A stretch of 25,117 nt of DNA from JANPLN01 sp043757265 (GTDB lineage Bacteria > Bdellovibrionota > Bdellovibrionia > Bdellovibrionales > JAGQZY01): positions 1-25,117 of the forward strand of contig JAYUQP010000087.1 of NCBI GenBank assembly GCA_043757265.1. Reading direction: 5' to 3'. The notes under the pieces were generated by a model. That model saw nothing but the letters and a program-made list of their open reading frames with translations, did no database searches and had not been told where the DNA came from. The position numbers were made by a program, and so were the translations under genes. This document shows, piece by piece, positions 15,348 through 24,068 of this stretch. The stretch's first letter is position 1; every line of letters begins with the position of its first letter.

Positions 15348-17219
15348 ATGGCTTTAAAGCAGTTGAATGAAGAGCAAGTTAAAACCTGGACACTCCAACA
15401 AAAAGACGAGTGGTGGTTAAAAAATGTTTACCAGGGCGATATGCCCCAGCTCACTCTGCGTTCGGCAATCACCGGCGCTATTTTGGGGATGTTTTTATGT
15501 TTAACTAATTTATATATCGGTATCCGTACGGGTTGGACCCTGGGCGTCGGGATCACTGCAGTTGTCGCATCTTATGGAATGTTTCGGTTACTCGAAAAAA
15601 CAAAAATAGCCACGGGCATGACGATTCTTGAAAACAATGCCATGCAATCTATTGCGGCGAGCGCCGGCTATGTCACATCTCCACTCATATCAGCTATCGC
15701 AGCCTATATGATGGCCACTGGTATTATTCCGCCGCAGTGGCATGTCTATTTTTGGATCGTGGCTTTGGGAATCCTTGGGACATTGTTTGCATTTCCTCTT
15801 AAAAAGAAATTCATCAACGACGAGCAACTGCCTTTTCCAGAGGGGTACGCCGCTGGAGTTGTCCTTGAGAGTCTCCATTCCTCGGATGCGAAGGTTGGAA
15901 TGCAGCGAGCTAAATTTTTAGCCGGTGGCGCCGGGGCCTCGGCGCTTATCGAGTTTTTGCGAAGCGATGCGGTGCTCGCCAAGATCGGCGTTCCTTTTTT
16001 AGCTATTCCTCATTATTGGGATGAATTCGTTTACAAATTCTACACGCCCACCATATTGGGAACGCCAATGAAGGATCTTTTACTACGTTTCGATACCTCC
16101 ATCGTCATGATGGGTGCAGGAACTATAATGTCCATGCAAACAGCAACATCGATGCTGCTTGGTGGTTTGTTCAATTATGCAGTTCTAGCGCCCATCATGA
16201 TCAAAAAAGGAATTATTATTGGCGGGGGCTTCAAAAATATTTCCATTTGGGCGCTGTGGGGTGGAGCTTCGATGATGACAAGTGCGTCACTTTACTCATT
16301 TTTCTCTGCCGATTCTACCGTTGCAGGATTTAAACAGATTTTCAAAAAAAACAAAGTTGATAAAAAAGCCGACATTCTTAAACATATCGAACTTCCCCTT
16401 TCAGTTTCTCTCATCGGCGTGCCAATTGTGGGATTTGCCATGGTAGTAATGGGTAAAGCTTTTTTTGGCGTTGATTACTGGCTCACAGCGATTTCGATTC
16501 CCTTGGTATTTGCGTTTAGTATTATGGCAGTAAAGGCAACTGGGCTTACCGGAACAACTCCAGGAAGCGCACTGGCAAAAATGACTCAGGCCGTTTACAG
16601 TATTTTGGATCCAGGAAATTTAGCAACAAACCTAACGGCAGCCGGAGTCACTTCCAACGTTTGTCTGAACGCCAGCAATTTACTTATGGATATCAAACCT
16701 GGCTACATGCTTGGCGCAAAACCTCGTCAGCAGGCCGTGGGACACATCATCGGAATCTTTGCAGGAAGCCTTGTTGCCATTCCTGTTTTCTACATGCTTT
16801 TTAACGGCGACATCAGTGCCTTCGGTACAGAACGATTGCCAATGCCAGGTGCTGTTGTTTGGAAAGCCGTCGCTGATGTTTTATCTTTGGGAATTTCATC
16901 ACTGCATATCACATCTCAATATGCTGTGCTCATTGGAGCGGTCTTAGGCATTGTAATGGAAATCATCATTAAAAAGACGAACGGGAGATTTCCCATCTCT
17001 CCGGTCGCACTCGGCCTTCCATTCGTGATGTCTTTTACGGATGTGTTTATGATGTTTTTGGGTGCTTTTATTTTTTGGCTTTTGAAAAAAAAACCGCTGC
17101 AAAATCGCTCATCGTTATATCAAGCGGTAACCGAAAATCAGGAATCCATCGGTGCGGGAATCATCGCAGGTGGTTCGATCATTGGAATTTTTCTCCTTAT
17201 CATCGAAACGATGGGGTAA
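15348..17219 (+). CDS. OPT-family oligopeptide/metal-chelate transporter
   Basis: Polytopic inner-membrane carrier of the OPT superfamily, which imports small peptides or metal-chelate complexes with protons. The 623 residues contain about 14-16 hydrophobic segments. The N-terminal block QLTLRSAITGAILGMFLCLT then NLYIGIRTGWTLG is strongly OPT-like, as are the ENNAMQSIAASAGY, LPFPEGYAAG and TGTTPGSALAKMTQ motifs. The length fits bacterial OPT proteins. The substrate is not predictable. Three bases separate its stop from the flavoprotein gene start, so the two are almost certainly cotranscribed. No periplasmic binding protein is nearby, consistent with a secondary carrier. Confidence 0.93.
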   Translation: MALKQLNEEQVKTWTLQQKDEWWLKNVYQGDMPQLTLRSAITGAILGMFLCLTNLYIGIRTGWTLGVGITAVVASYGMFRLLEKTKIATGMTILENNAMQSIAASAGYVTSPLISAIAAYMMATGIIPPQWHVYFWIVALGILGTLFAFPLKKKFINDEQLPFPEGYAAGVVLESLHSSDAKVGMQRAKFLAGGAGASALIEFLRSDAVLAKIGVPFLAIPHYWDEFVYKFYTPTILGTPMKDLLLRFDTSIVMMGAGTIMSMQTATSMLLGGLFNYAVLAPIMIKKGIIIGGGFKNISIWALWGGASMMTSASLYSFFSADSTVAGFKQIFKKNKVDKKADILKHIELPLSVSLIGVPIVGFAMVVMGKAFFGVDYWLTAISIPLVFAFSIMAVKATGLTGTTPGSALAKMTQAVYSILDPGNLATNLTAAGVTSNVCLNASNLLMDIKPGYMLGAKPRQQAVGHIIGIFAGSLVAIPVFYMLFNGDISAFGTERLPMPGAVVWKAVADVLSLGISSLHITSQYAVLIGAVLGIVMEIIIKKTNGRFPISPVALGLPFVMSFTDVFMMFLGAFIFWLLKKKPLQNRSSLYQAVTENQESIGAGIIAGGSIIGIFLLIIETMG

Positions 17220-17222
17220 TAA

Positions 17223-17768
17223 ATGAGAGTAGCACTCGTCTGCGGAAGTCTTCGCAAAGACTCCCTCAATAAAAAATTGCTTTTAGCTGCACAAAAATTA
17301 CTTCCAGCTGAAACGCAGAGCGAATTTGTCGATTTGAAACCCTTAAATTTACCGGTCTACGACGGCGACATCGAAACTGAAAATTTCCCAGAAGCGGTGC
17401 GAATTCTCGGCGGGAAACTCAATTCTGCCACTGCTTTGATTTTTGTTTCACCAGAGTATAATGGCTCCATATCAAGCCCGCTTAAAAACACCATCGACTG
17501 GCTTTCGCGCCTCAAGCCGCACCCATTCGATAAAAAGCCTGTGTTTTTGATGGCGGCAACGCCTGGAGGAATGGCGGGCATTCGAACTCTTTTGCATTCG
17601 CGGCAGCCGCTAGAATCTTTGGGCGCGTATGTTTACCCACAAACTTTCGGCCTCGCTAAAGCTCACGAAGCCTTTGATGCTAACGGCAATCTTACAGACA
17701 TCAAAACCGAAAAGTTCATCCGTGAATTGCTGCAAGGCTATATTTTATTTGCCAGCAAACTCATTTGA
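17223..17768 (+). CDS. NADPH-dependent FMN reductase-like flavoprotein
   Basis: Small flavodoxin-fold oxidoreductase (181 residues) that reduces FMN, quinones, azo dyes or metals with NAD(P)H in this family. Visible motifs are the phosphate-binding CGSLRKDSLNKKLL (9-22), the family signature SPEYNGSISSPLKNTIDWLS (about 79-98), and AATPGGMAGIRTL (about 115-127). Length and motif spacing are typical. It starts three bases after the OPT transporter stop. An operon link is clear, but a shared substrate is only a guess, for example reductive release of a metal from an imported chelate. The real substrate is unknown. Confidence 0.93.
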   Translation: MRVALVCGSLRKDSLNKKLLLAAQKLLPAETQSEFVDLKPLNLPVYDGDIETENFPEAVRILGGKLNSATALIFVSPEYNGSISSPLKNTIDWLSRLKPHPFDKKPVFLMAATPGGMAGIRTLLHSRQPLESLGAYVYPQTFGLAKAHEAFDANGNLTDIKTEKFIRELLQGYILFASKLI

Positions 17769-17818
17769 CATAAGTAAATACCCTTGGTCTTCTTGCTTTT
17801 ATAAACAATGGGGGACCA

Positions 17819-18790
17819 ATGAAAAAACTTTTTTTTATTTCTTTATTCATTTTCGTAGCGAGTTGCAGTGATAGTAAAAATTCCGGAGGCGGAATTCCCG
17901 GGGCGGGATTGCCCGAGCTTACGATAGAGCAAAAACTGCAAGTCTCTCAGTTCAACGGAGCCATTGATGATATTTCAGTGGTGACCGATGACCCATCTCA
18001 ACAACCAACAAATAATTTTGGCAACTTTGGGCTTAACCAAGTTAAAGCGGGCACCGACACCTTGACGAAGGCGCAACAAGAGTTGGTCGAAAAAATGGAC
18101 TGGGCAAAGCAAAATAATCATTGCCAAGTATCTTCACCAAACCCACCACAAATGCCCCAACCAGATGATATGATGTCGGCGCAAGAAGCGATTTTGGTCA
18201 TTGGTGGCAGCCAGTGCCCTATGACTTACAAATCTCAAATCAAAACCACACCAGTCCAATCGGGCAATGGCTACAGTGTAACGATTGTTACTAACGAAAA
18301 ATTTGTGGCAAATCCCCAAGGCGCAGTGCATCTGGGTTTAGACATTCAATCGTTTGATTCATTAAGTAAAACCACTATGAGTTTTACAGCTGTGAGCCAG
18401 GGGAACCTAAGCTTGGCCATGAATCTCTCCGCAAAAATGACGGCACAAAGTTTGTCTGTTGGTCCGGTCGTCATGGATCTTGCCGCACGCGTCGCAGGAA
18501 ATGTGAAAATCAATCCGCAGACGGGCGAAGTCATGTCGCAGACGATGACGTTGGCATTCACAGCAACACAAACCTATCAAGATTTTAAAGTTGTAGCCCA
18601 CATGACAGCTTCAGAAACTATGAGTGGACCTAGCTTGTCGAAGTCCAGCATGCCGGTTAAATCCCCAGGCGGATCAAACTCGCTTCCCTTTACCAATGCT
18701 AAATTCTTTATCAATGGAAAATCGGTTTCCGAGAAGGAATTTTCCGAAGTGTTTCCGGGTATTGGGTTGGATCTGGGTCAAGAGCTTTAA
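17819..18790 (+). CDS. Hypothetical lipoprotein
   Basis: A 323-residue predicted lipoprotein: a short basic start MKK, a hydrophobic segment and a lipobox FVASC with lipidated Cys16. A Gly/Ser-rich linker (NSGGGIPGAG) follows. The mature part is polar and beta-rich, with two further Cys (102 and 133) that may form a disulfide and a Thr/Met/Ser-rich stretch (about 185-270) suggestive of barrel- or sandwich-like strands. I recognise no family. Start ATG 17819 follows GGGGGA closely. It lies 50 bases after the flavoprotein gene. The residue after the lipidated Cys is Ser rather than Asp, which in Lol-type sorting would favour the outer membrane, though sorting rules in this lineage are uncertain. 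Confidence 0.82.
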   Translation: MKKLFFISLFIFVASCSDSKNSGGGIPGAGLPELTIEQKLQVSQFNGAIDDISVVTDDPSQQPTNNFGNFGLNQVKAGTDTLTKAQQELVEKMDWAKQNNHCQVSSPNPPQMPQPDDMMSAQEAILVIGGSQCPMTYKSQIKTTPVQSGNGYSVTIVTNEKFVANPQGAVHLGLDIQSFDSLSKTTMSFTAVSQGNLSLAMNLSAKMTAQSLSVGPVVMDLAARVAGNVKINPQTGEVMSQTMTLAFTATQTYQDFKVVAHMTASETMSGPSLSKSSMPVKSPGGSNSLPFTNAKFFINGKSVSEKEFSEVFPGIGLDLGQEL

Positions 18791-18816
18791 AAAACCGCTA
18801 GCACGTAAATAATGTA

Positions 18817-18859
18817 GGGACATCCTGAAATTCGTACGTTTCGACTAAAGGATGTTCCC
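18817..18859. repeat. Imperfect hairpin between lipoprotein and pseudo-subtilase genes
   Basis: GGGACATCCT (18817-18826) pairs with AGGATGTTCCC (18849-18859), with one bulged base. An inner GAAA/TTTC pair surrounds the palindrome CGTACG. No T-tract follows on either strand, so it is only a weak terminator candidate. It may be a decayed relative of the longer inverted repeats in this window. Confidence 0.4.
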
Positions 18860-18891
18860 ATCGGTGTGATCCGTATGTACGCTCCCAGCCA

Positions 18892-20091
18892 ATGATCACT
18901 CGGGATATCAAAAAACTATATTCGCATTTCTCTATCTTTACACGTGCACTTGTGCGGACACTCTCCGTCTCATTTACCGTCACCCTTGCCGGCACATTTA
19001 CGGTCGTACCGTATGCCTATGCCGAAACCTGTTATCCTTTGAAGTCTTTAAAATCACTTTACGGAGTGGACAACGTTCCCGTGGCTAAGGCCATCGTTGG
19101 CGTAATTGGATCGGGCATCGATTACAATCATCCTGGAATGGCGCGATTTTTGGCAGTTCGCGCAGAGCTTGAAAGTAAACTGCAAAAAATCGAAAAAATT
19201 TCTAATGTAGAAAGTTTAACTCCTTGTGAGTATCAAAAAATTCAACAAGAGCGCAACGTGGGATTTCCCTTGTGGATGGACCAAGCTTTCAAAACTCCGT
19301 GGCCCATGGATCAGGTTTTTCAAAATGGAATATTAAAGCCAAACTTAAACCACGAAACTCGAGTGGCCAGTCGAATTATGTATGGACGAGACGACGTGGC
19401 AGTGCATTTTGTGCGAAGAATGTTTGGTTCAGACCGCGATATTTTTAATGCCGCCCAAGTCATCGAGAATTTTGCGAATCACGGTGTGCAAGTTGTTAAT
19501 ATGAGCTTCGGCTCAGACTGTGGAGTTTTGCCACGTGAGGAACAGTCGTGGTCGCTACTTTTTAAATTGTACCCGCAACTCATTTTTGTGGTCTCGGCTG
19601 GCAACTCAGGTCGCAATCTAAACTACTTCGAATACTGCCCCGCAAAATTTTCTCGAGATAACCCGAATGTCATTTCCGTAACTTCCGTTACCTCGGATGG
19701 AAATATTTCGGTAAATTATGATCCTGAAGCGGGTAGAGATGTATTGGTCAATTATGGTACCTCGGTGGACGTGGCCATAAGAGCTGATGGACTTTCTGTT
19801 CTGGTACCTTACACCTACTACGACGACAATGACAGCCAATGGATTCGGCAAACCACTGGGTGGACGTCGCACGCCGCTGCCGAGGTCACCCGTGTGATCG
19901 CGCATGCCATAGCTGATGGACTTCCAGTTCGTTCGGCCACGGTCAAACAACAGTTGATCCGCACAAGCCGAAAAAAACGATACTTAAACGAATTTGTTAA
20001 AAGCGGCGGTGAGGTTGATGAGTTGTCCTTCAGGGCTAATTTAGCCCTGCCAACAGCTCACACATCCGAGCGAAGCTCTACTGCACAATAG
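18892..20091 (+). CDS. Exported subtilase-fold protein lacking the catalytic Asp (probable pseudoprotease)
   Basis: A 399-residue S8/subtilase-fold protein with a long N-terminal export signal (hydrophobic ~22-42, ending AYAETC). Family blocks are present but altered. The Asp motif reads VIGSGIDYNHPG, with Gly73 where VIDTG normally places the catalytic Asp. The His motif reads NHETRVAS, keeping His154 but not the usual GTHVAG. The oxyanion Asn238 in VVSAGNSG is kept. The Ser motif reads GWTSHAAAEV, keeping Ser326. With one triad residue missing it is probably inactive or very weak and may act as a binding protein, though another acid could substitute. Cys47, 112, 210 and 249 may form disulfides. 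The start is uncertain, as no good ribosome binding site precedes ATG 18892. The 3' end overlaps the convergent gene by 14 bases. Confidence 0.82.
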   Translation: MITRDIKKLYSHFSIFTRALVRTLSVSFTVTLAGTFTVVPYAYAETCYPLKSLKSLYGVDNVPVAKAIVGVIGSGIDYNHPGMARFLAVRAELESKLQKIEKISNVESLTPCEYQKIQQERNVGFPLWMDQAFKTPWPMDQVFQNGILKPNLNHETRVASRIMYGRDDVAVHFVRRMFGSDRDIFNAAQVIENFANHGVQVVNMSFGSDCGVLPREEQSWSLLFKLYPQLIFVVSAGNSGRNLNYFEYCPAKFSRDNPNVISVTSVTSDGNISVNYDPEAGRDVLVNYGTSVDVAIRADGLSVLVPYTYYDDNDSQWIRQTTGWTSHAAAEVTRVIAHAIADGLPVRSATVKQQLIRTSRKKRYLNEFVKSGGEVDELSFRANLALPTAHTSERSSTAQ

Positions 20092-21070
20092 CTGGCTGGC
20101 GATTGCCTTGCTGAGCAGGTTCGCCCTGCGCCGTAAATGTTTTCGACACGCACCATTGCATAATGGCTGGATCATTTGTAAGCCCCGATAGAATCTGCTG
20201 GTCAATGCTGTCGAGGGTTAAAGTCTGACCGCGCTCATGATTAACTCGTGACACTTCCACCATGAGTAAAGTTCGCGGCCGTTGCCGAGGATTCACGATG
20301 GGTTCAAATTCTTGCGAGCTGCGCTCCACATCGCTTGCAGTGGCAAACTTTTTTGCCACGTCAGCACAGAGTCCATTTAAATAGGCCAAATGATCAAACT
20401 CTCCAGATGTAGATGCGGCACAGGCGATGTCGCATCCAGCCCTGCAAACCTGCCGGCGAGCATCCCGAATCATTTCGTTGATGGCGCGCTCAGTTGCAGT
20501 GTTGCCCAGTTGAATTGTTTTTGCTCCTGAAATTTTAATGTTAGGAGCCGAGCAAACAACGCCGCCCAATATCACCATCATGGCCCCCACAACGAGTACA
20601 GCCAAAGGTGCTACCGCGCTGGCAGTTCCAATAAAACCAACTGGCAAGCCAAAGAGCGGAATTATTTGAAAACTCACATCTGTCGTCCAATCTTTGGAGT
20701 TCAAATCAATCAGCTTTCCATTCAGACGCAAATTATTGTTCGATTCACGGCTTAAATTATGAGTTTGATTTTGCATTTGAAACTGTACTGTTCCATCGAC
20801 CATAAATTTAAACTCAGGCAGTAATATATCTTTTTTAGTCAATTGCGCAGTCATGGCAGATGTAATCCCAGGCGGTATGTTTTTTCCTGAAAGTGCAATT
20901 TTTAAAAGGTGATGCGTGCGCTTGAAGCTATTCATCATGGCAACATCCTCAGCTATAAAGCCAGTTACGGCTTTGGATGTGAGTGGAGCGTTTGTGGGTG
21001 GGGCCGCTATAGCGAACTGAAGTATCAATACCGGGCAAACGGCTAAGGATAAAAAACGATAGATACTCAA
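20078..21070 (-). CDS. Hypothetical exported protein with internal hydrophobic segment
   Basis: A 330-residue protein of no family I recognise. TTG at 21070 is the likely start, because AGGGGG lies five bases upstream on this strand. A signal peptide ends FAIA before APPTNAP. Residues ~35-130 are polar. A strongly hydrophobic stretch (about 135-172, with AVLVVGAMMVILGGVVC) could span the membrane. A Cys-rich segment follows (VCRAGCDIACAAS, about 206-218), then a polar C terminus. It converges with the pseudo-subtilase, sharing 14 bases, and diverges from nnrD across a very short gap. Location in the cell envelope is inferred from the signal peptide and hydrophobic segment. Confidence 0.75.
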   Translation of the reverse strand: MSIYRFLSLAVCPVLILQFAIAAPPTNAPLTSKAVTGFIAEDVAMMNSFKRTHHLLKIALSGKNIPPGITSAMTAQLTKKDILLPEFKFMVDGTVQFQMQNQTHNLSRESNNNLRLNGKLIDLNSKDWTTDVSFQIIPLFGLPVGFIGTASAVAPLAVLVVGAMMVILGGVVCSAPNIKISGAKTIQLGNTATERAINEMIRDARRQVCRAGCDIACAASTSGEFDHLAYLNGLCADVAKKFATASDVERSSQEFEPIVNPRQRPRTLLMVEVSRVNHERGQTLTLDSIDQQILSGLTNDPAIMQWCVSKTFTAQGEPAQQGNRQPAIVQ

Positions 21071-21123
21071 TCAAACCCCCTACTTCAACAAGTGTGCTTT
21101 TTAATAAGATAAAATTCAAGAAG

Positions 21124-21966
21124 ATGCTAAAAGACAGTATGAAACCAAAACCCTACACAAAAGCTTCCATACCTCGAGATATACCAAAGCGCAAAAAAAC
21201 CGACAGCAAGGTTCAGGGCGGAAGGGTGGGAGTGATTGCGGGGAGTCCAGGAATGTGGGGCGCGGGCGTCTTGGCAGCCGAGGGCGCAAGCCGCAGCGGT
21301 GCTGGATATGTGTACCTACTCGCGGCGACGCCAAAGATGCTAATCAAGCATCCCGACTTTCTATTTTCCAGCGAGTCGCAAATCAGACGCCAAGCATTGT
21401 CTGCAGTGGTGATTGGTCCTGGTTTTAAAAAACCAGCGGTTGCAAAATGGTTACGTCATTGGCAACAAACGGTACAAAAAAATGTAATACTTGATGCCGA
21501 GGCCCTCAACTGGCTGGCTTTGCACCCGAAGCAGGTTTTGCACGAAAGCTGGGTGCTCACGCCGCACGAGGGTGAAATGGGCCGTCTGCTTAAAAAATCA
21601 AGGCTGTGGGTTCACGCCCATCGCGAGGAAGCTGTTTTGCGAGCCCAAAAAAAATGGCACTGTATCGTTGTTTTAAAAGGGGCATCCACGTTGGTTGCAA
21701 ACGGCGAAAAATTCTTTTCTGTCCAGGCAGGAAACCCTTCTCTTGGAAAAGCCGGTAGCGGCGATGTGCTGGCCGGAATGATTGCGGCTTTTCTTGCACA
21801 AAACCAGTCGACAGGCTCTGCTATTCGCGCCGTTTGTGCGGCGGTCTTTGTACATGGATGGATTGCTGATCAGTGGGTTGCGGCGAAAAAGGACACTCTC
21901 TCCCTGCGCCCCGTTGATTTACTGGCGCGCTTGCCAGCCGCTCTTTCCACATTGCGAAAACATTAA
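21124..21966 (+). CDS. nnrD: ADP/ATP-dependent NAD(P)H-hydrate dehydratase
   Basis: Repair enzyme of the YjeF C-terminal/ribokinase-like fold that dehydrates the damaged cofactor NAD(P)HX back to NAD(P)H using ADP or ATP. Visible signatures, numbered from ATG 21124, are GGRVGVIAGSPGMWGAG with SRSGAGYVYL after it, VIGPGF, DAEALNW, LTPHEGEM (145-152), VLKGAST (183-189) and GNPSLGKAGSGDVLAGMIAA (203-222), with the catalytic Asp214 in GSGD where GTGD is usual. The N-terminal epimerase (NnrE) half found in many bacterial fusions is absent, so this is a stand-alone dehydratase. The start is uncertain: GTG 21094, ATG 21124 and ATG 21139 are all in frame and none has a strong ribosome binding site. 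It diverges from an exported protein gene. Confidence 0.92.
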   Translation: MLKDSMKPKPYTKASIPRDIPKRKKTDSKVQGGRVGVIAGSPGMWGAGVLAAEGASRSGAGYVYLLAATPKMLIKHPDFLFSSESQIRRQALSAVVIGPGFKKPAVAKWLRHWQQTVQKNVILDAEALNWLALHPKQVLHESWVLTPHEGEMGRLLKKSRLWVHAHREEAVLRAQKKWHCIVVLKGASTLVANGEKFFSVQAGNPSLGKAGSGDVLAGMIAAFLAQNQSTGSAIRAVCAAVFVHGWIADQWVAAKKDTLSLRPVDLLARLPAALSTLRKH

Positions 21967-22040
21967 AATCGATTAACGTTTTTACTGTTGCCGACAATGA
22001 TCTTGTTTTTTTTCAAACAAAGAATATTCTCTGAAAACTG

Positions 22041-22844
22041 ATGGCTTTTTTAAGTTTCCCTCTCCTTTATATATTTTTCGTCGGTGCAGTGTCTGTTTTT
22101 GCAGATGACCCTCCGGCAATTTTTTTTTTGAAAAAAGGAAAATCGCACAAATCTTTTAGCGTCGATTCGTTAAAGAGCGTGCAAAAAGACGAAGTTTTAA
22201 ATGTTTTCGAACCTCATGAGAATGTGCAAAAAAAATATCGTGGTTTTCCTGTACTGCCCTTGATCGAAATGATTTATGGAAAAAATTTAGATTCGCCCTT
22301 CGACACGTTGGTATTTTACTGCGACGACGGTTATCGATCCGATGTGCCCTTAACGGAATTCAAGGTAAAAAAAGCCACTCTTTCCTTTGCAATGGCCGAT
22401 GGCAGTCCGTTTGTTCTGAAAAGCGAAAAGCCAATTTCACTCAGTCCTTTGTATCTCACCTGGGATCATCCAGATGCGGCATCGGCAAAAAAAACTTTTT
22501 TTCGTTGGCCCTATCGAATTCAAAAAATTGATTTTGTGGAAAGCGCAAGCGCGTACAAAGCGATCGTTCCTACCAAAGACAGTGATCAAGTTGTTCAAAC
22601 TGGCCAACGAGAATTTTTAAAGCATTGCTTTTCATGCCATGCCCTCAACGAGGTGGGTGGCTTCAGGGGCCCGCCTCTTAATTATTTTGTTCAAGAAAAA
22701 ACAGCCTCGCACTTGGAAAAGTATATTCTGAATCCAAAAAGTTTTGATCAGAATTCCCAGATGGCAGGACTTCCTGCAGATCTACCCGAACGACAAAAAA
22801 TTGCGGCAGAAATCGTAAGCTATCTCAAAAAACAAAGTCGGTGA
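22041..22844 (+). CDS. Exported mono-haem cytochrome c with N-terminal SUOX-like region
   Basis: A 267-residue periplasmic protein. The signal peptide ends VFA before DDPPA. Residues ~25-170 resemble the small molybdopterin-oxidoreductase-type fold without its cofactor pocket: PVLPLIEMIYG, TLVFYCDDGYRSDVPL, ATLSFAMADGSPFVL, then a LYLTWDHPD stretch. Residues ~185-265 are a class I cytochrome c domain with the haem-binding CFSCH (196-200), GPPLNYF, and a candidate axial Met241 in NSQMAGLP. An electron-transfer or sensing role is inferred. The N-terminal assignment is by pattern and less secure than the cytochrome part. The following phosphoesterase gene starts three bases after the stop, so the pair is probably cotranscribed. 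Confidence 0.85.
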   Translation: MAFLSFPLLYIFFVGAVSVFADDPPAIFFLKKGKSHKSFSVDSLKSVQKDEVLNVFEPHENVQKKYRGFPVLPLIEMIYGKNLDSPFDTLVFYCDDGYRSDVPLTEFKVKKATLSFAMADGSPFVLKSEKPISLSPLYLTWDHPDAASAKKTFFRWPYRIQKIDFVESASAYKAIVPTKDSDQVVQTGQREFLKHCFSCHALNEVGGFRGPPLNYFVQEKTASHLEKYILNPKSFDQNSQMAGLPADLPERQKIAAEIVSYLKKQSR

Positions 22845-22847
22845 ACC

Positions 22848-23636
22848 ATGTCTTTTCGTTTAGTACAAATTTCCGATCTGCATTTTGGCACAGAGGTGGA
22901 CGAGGTGTTACAGTCGTTGCGCAAAGCTGTAAAAGAGCTTTCGCCGAACATGATTGTGGTCACAGGCGATATCACCCAACGCGCGACTCGACGGCAATTT
23001 ACCCAGGCAAAACGTTTTTTTGATTCTTTATCACCGACGCCTCTGATTTGTTGCCCGGGCAATCACGACATTTCGCTATTTAATGTCATCTCGCGGCTAT
23101 TTTTTCCATACCGAAAGTTTGCGACTATTTTGAAAGCCCGGCCGGAGAGTTTTATTTCACATCCCGAACTGGAGATTTTGATTGTCAATTCCACATCGCG
23201 CTTTCGACATGTCGATGGAAAGTTAGATATGAATTATCTAACGAATCAGCTCAAAACTTTCACGTCGGCTGCTAAATGGAGGGTGGTAGCGCTCCATCAT
23301 CCGTTGGACTGCAAACAACAGAGCGATGAAAAAAATCTTCTCTTGAACGCATCGGAGGTGATGCAGGCGTTTTCCGATAGTGGTGTAGACTTGATAATAG
23401 GCGGACACATCCACGACCCATTCATCACTACGTCAGCACAACGCTATCCGTCGCTCCACAAGAAAATAGTGATCAGCGTTTGCGGAACAGGTGTATCTCA
23501 CCGAACCCGCCGAAACGCACCTAACTCGTTTATGCTTTATGATTTCGAAAAACAGCCATCCCTTCTGAAAAATCACCAGTTCGACTATGAAAACTCCACT
23601 CATAATTTTAAAATTGTCAGCGAGATATCGTTTTAA
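22848..23636 (+). CDS. Calcineurin-like metallophosphoesterase
   Basis: Cytosolic two-metal phosphoesterase of the calcineurin/CpdA superfamily, 262 residues. All metal-ligand motifs are present in order: DLH (Asp10, His12), GD (Gly40-Asp41), GNHD (71-74), LHHP (His pair) and GGHIHD near the C terminus. CpdA-type enzymes hydrolyse cyclic nucleotides, but this superfamily is broad and the substrate cannot be read from sequence. There is no signal peptide. It begins three bases after the cytochrome gene stop. No terminator is evident after the stop at 23636, and the following bases to the tRNA contain no gene I can support. Confidence 0.92.
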   Translation: MSFRLVQISDLHFGTEVDEVLQSLRKAVKELSPNMIVVTGDITQRATRRQFTQAKRFFDSLSPTPLICCPGNHDISLFNVISRLFFPYRKFATILKARPESFISHPELEILIVNSTSRFRHVDGKLDMNYLTNQLKTFTSAAKWRVVALHHPLDCKQQSDEKNLLLNASEVMQAFSDSGVDLIIGGHIHDPFITTSAQRYPSLHKKIVISVCGTGVSHRTRRNAPNSFMLYDFEKQPSLLKNHQFDYENSTHNFKIVSEISF

Positions 23637-23851
23637 GCAGGTAAAGGCACACTCAAAGTCATCATCACCCCCATACAAATGAGAAATGCCCTCTCGTCTT
23701 CAACTCAACCTATCTATAGTTTGGAAAACCCTACCCATGAGATGGGCAGCTATATAAACGCAGTGTCCACAGTCCAAGCCCTTAGCCTCAAGCTGAATTG
23801 AAACCGAGCGCTTGATGACTGTTGTCCAATGTCTATTATCTGCGAAAACTT
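23637..23851. other. Gene-free stretch, nothing recognised
   Basis: Between the phosphoesterase stop and the tRNA 3' end I see no convincing ORF. The only structure is a five-base-pair hairpin (23734-23746), followed on the minus strand by a short GGGTTTT run. It is too weak to call as the tRNA terminator. Confidence 0.6.
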
Positions 23852-23938
23852 TGGTGGCCTTTCCGAGAATCGAACTCGGATGAGCGTAAGCCCACACGAT
23901 TTTGAATCGTGCGCGTCTACCAGTTCCGCCAAAAGGCC
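23852..23938 (-). tRNA. tRNA-Leu (anticodon CAA)
   Basis: Read on the minus strand, the 87-base gene has acceptor stem GGCCTTT/AAAGGCC, TG at positions 8-9, and the class II D-arm GCGGAACTGGTAGACGC typical of bacterial Leu tRNAs. The anticodon stem CACGA/TCGTG closes loop TTCAAAA, giving CAA. A long variable arm (GGGC...GCTC-like) is followed by T-arm CCGAG-TTCGATT-CTCGG, discriminator A and an encoded CCA (23852-23854). It decodes UUG. It stands alone, with no neighbouring tRNA. Confidence 0.96.
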
Positions 23939-24068
23939 ACTATGAAAACCGTTTAAAGAGAGTCGAAGCTAAATGATCTGAGTTTCTCAGACAAGTATTA
24001 TTTTCAGTGTCGTCAAAACCTTAGAGAGGCAAATCGATCCCAAACTTTTGCTTATACTATCAATTAGC

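Noticed and set aside
17765..17805. TTGACA and TATAAA before the lipoprotein gene as a promoter
   Set aside because: The two boxes are 29 bases apart, far too long for a sigma-70-type promoter, and no -10 box lies at 16-18 bases from TTGACA.
23734..23746. Small hairpin as terminator of the tRNA-Leu gene
   Set aside because: Only five base pairs with a short, interrupted T run on the minus strand, about 100 bases beyond the tRNA.
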